Assembly: GCA_030042765.1 (NCBI GenBank) | Contig: JASHZA010000330.1 | Coordinates: 1-5,825 of the forward strand | DNA from: Candidatus Binataceae bacterium | Lineage (GTDB): Bacteria > Desulfobacterota > Binatia > Binatales > Binataceae | DNA length: 5,825 bases | Direction of reading: 5' to 3' | Shown here: in pieces, positions 5,686-5,825 of the stretch | How the letters are laid out: every line of letters begins with the position of its first letter | How positions within the stretch are numbered: the first letter of the stretch is position 1 | Made by a program: the position numbers and the translations under genes | The notes under the pieces: model-generated | What the model was told of the DNA's origin: nothing | Databases searched by the model: none | Seen by the model: the letters and a program-made list of their open reading frames with translations, nothing else

Positions 5686-5825
5686 TCAGTCGAGGCGTAG
5701 CATGGAGTCGCCTGTGCTAGAGGATTCCCTGGCTCGGGCGATCAATTCCAGTGCCGCACGCGCCTGAGACAGGTTTTCGCGCGCCTCAGCGGCATCGTGA
5801 CCGCCGATTATCGCGCGCTCGAACT
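5686..5825 (-). CDS. C-terminal fragment of an unidentified protein
   Basis: An open minus-strand frame enters from the right edge and gives 45 residues before a TGA at 5686-5688. The peptide begins FERAIIGGHDAAEARENL, continues as an Ala/Glu/Arg-rich helix (SQARAALELIARAR) and ends in a Ser-rich polar tail closing in MLRLD. Third codon positions are mostly G or C, as in the neighbouring genes. I do not recognise the family. An opposite-strand frame is also open here, so the call rests on composition, the helical pattern and agreement with the direction of the other genes. If real, it lies 256 bp upstream of tetR in the same direction. Confidence 0.4.
   Translation of the reverse strand, partial: FERAIIGGHDAAEARENLSQARAALELIARARESSSTGDSMLRLD

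Overview
The window is a GC-rich bacterial segment (about 60% G+C by eye) with every supported gene on the minus strand. It reads as a hopanoid (bacterial triterpenoid membrane lipid) biosynthesis cluster. From right to left, in the direction of transcription, it holds the C-terminal end of an unidentified gene (5686 to the window edge), a 256-bp regulatory gap, a TetR-family regulator (start 5429), the radical SAM enzyme HpnH (start 4741), a farnesyl-diphosphate-synthase-type polyprenyl synthase (start 3695), a zinc-dependent medium-chain alcohol dehydrogenase (TTG start 2772) and the first 538 residues of squalene-hopene cyclase (start 1615, running off the left edge).

The five genes from tetR to shc look like one operon. 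The gaps are 22 bp (tetR-hpnH), 47 bp (hpnH-ispA), a 4-base overlap (ispA-adh) and 59 bp (adh-shc). No convincing terminator was seen between them. Together they cover several pathway steps: FPP supply (IspA), cyclisation of squalene to hopene (SHC) and attachment of the adenosyl side chain to hopene (HpnH). Squalene formation from FPP (HpnCDE or SQS) and adenine removal from adenosylhopane (HpnG) are not in the window and may lie beyond its edges.

The most interesting part is what the known pathway does not explain. The alcohol dehydrogenase is translationally coupled to the FPP synthase and sits directly before the cyclase. It is a reasonable candidate for a side-chain redox step, such as reduction of ribosylhopane to bacteriohopanetetrol, for which I know of no well-established enzyme. 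The TetR regulator heads the operon. Upstream of it are a 23-bp imperfect palindrome and two 15-base direct repeats 34 bp apart that overlap plausible -35 elements, which together suggest a local control circuit for hopanoid synthesis.

The organism is probably a GC-rich, hopanoid-making Gram-negative bacterium. The sequence does not let me name a phylum. The adenosylhopane step implies C35 extended hopanoids rather than only diploptene or diplopterol. No RNA genes, CRISPR arrays, insertion sequences or integration signs were seen.
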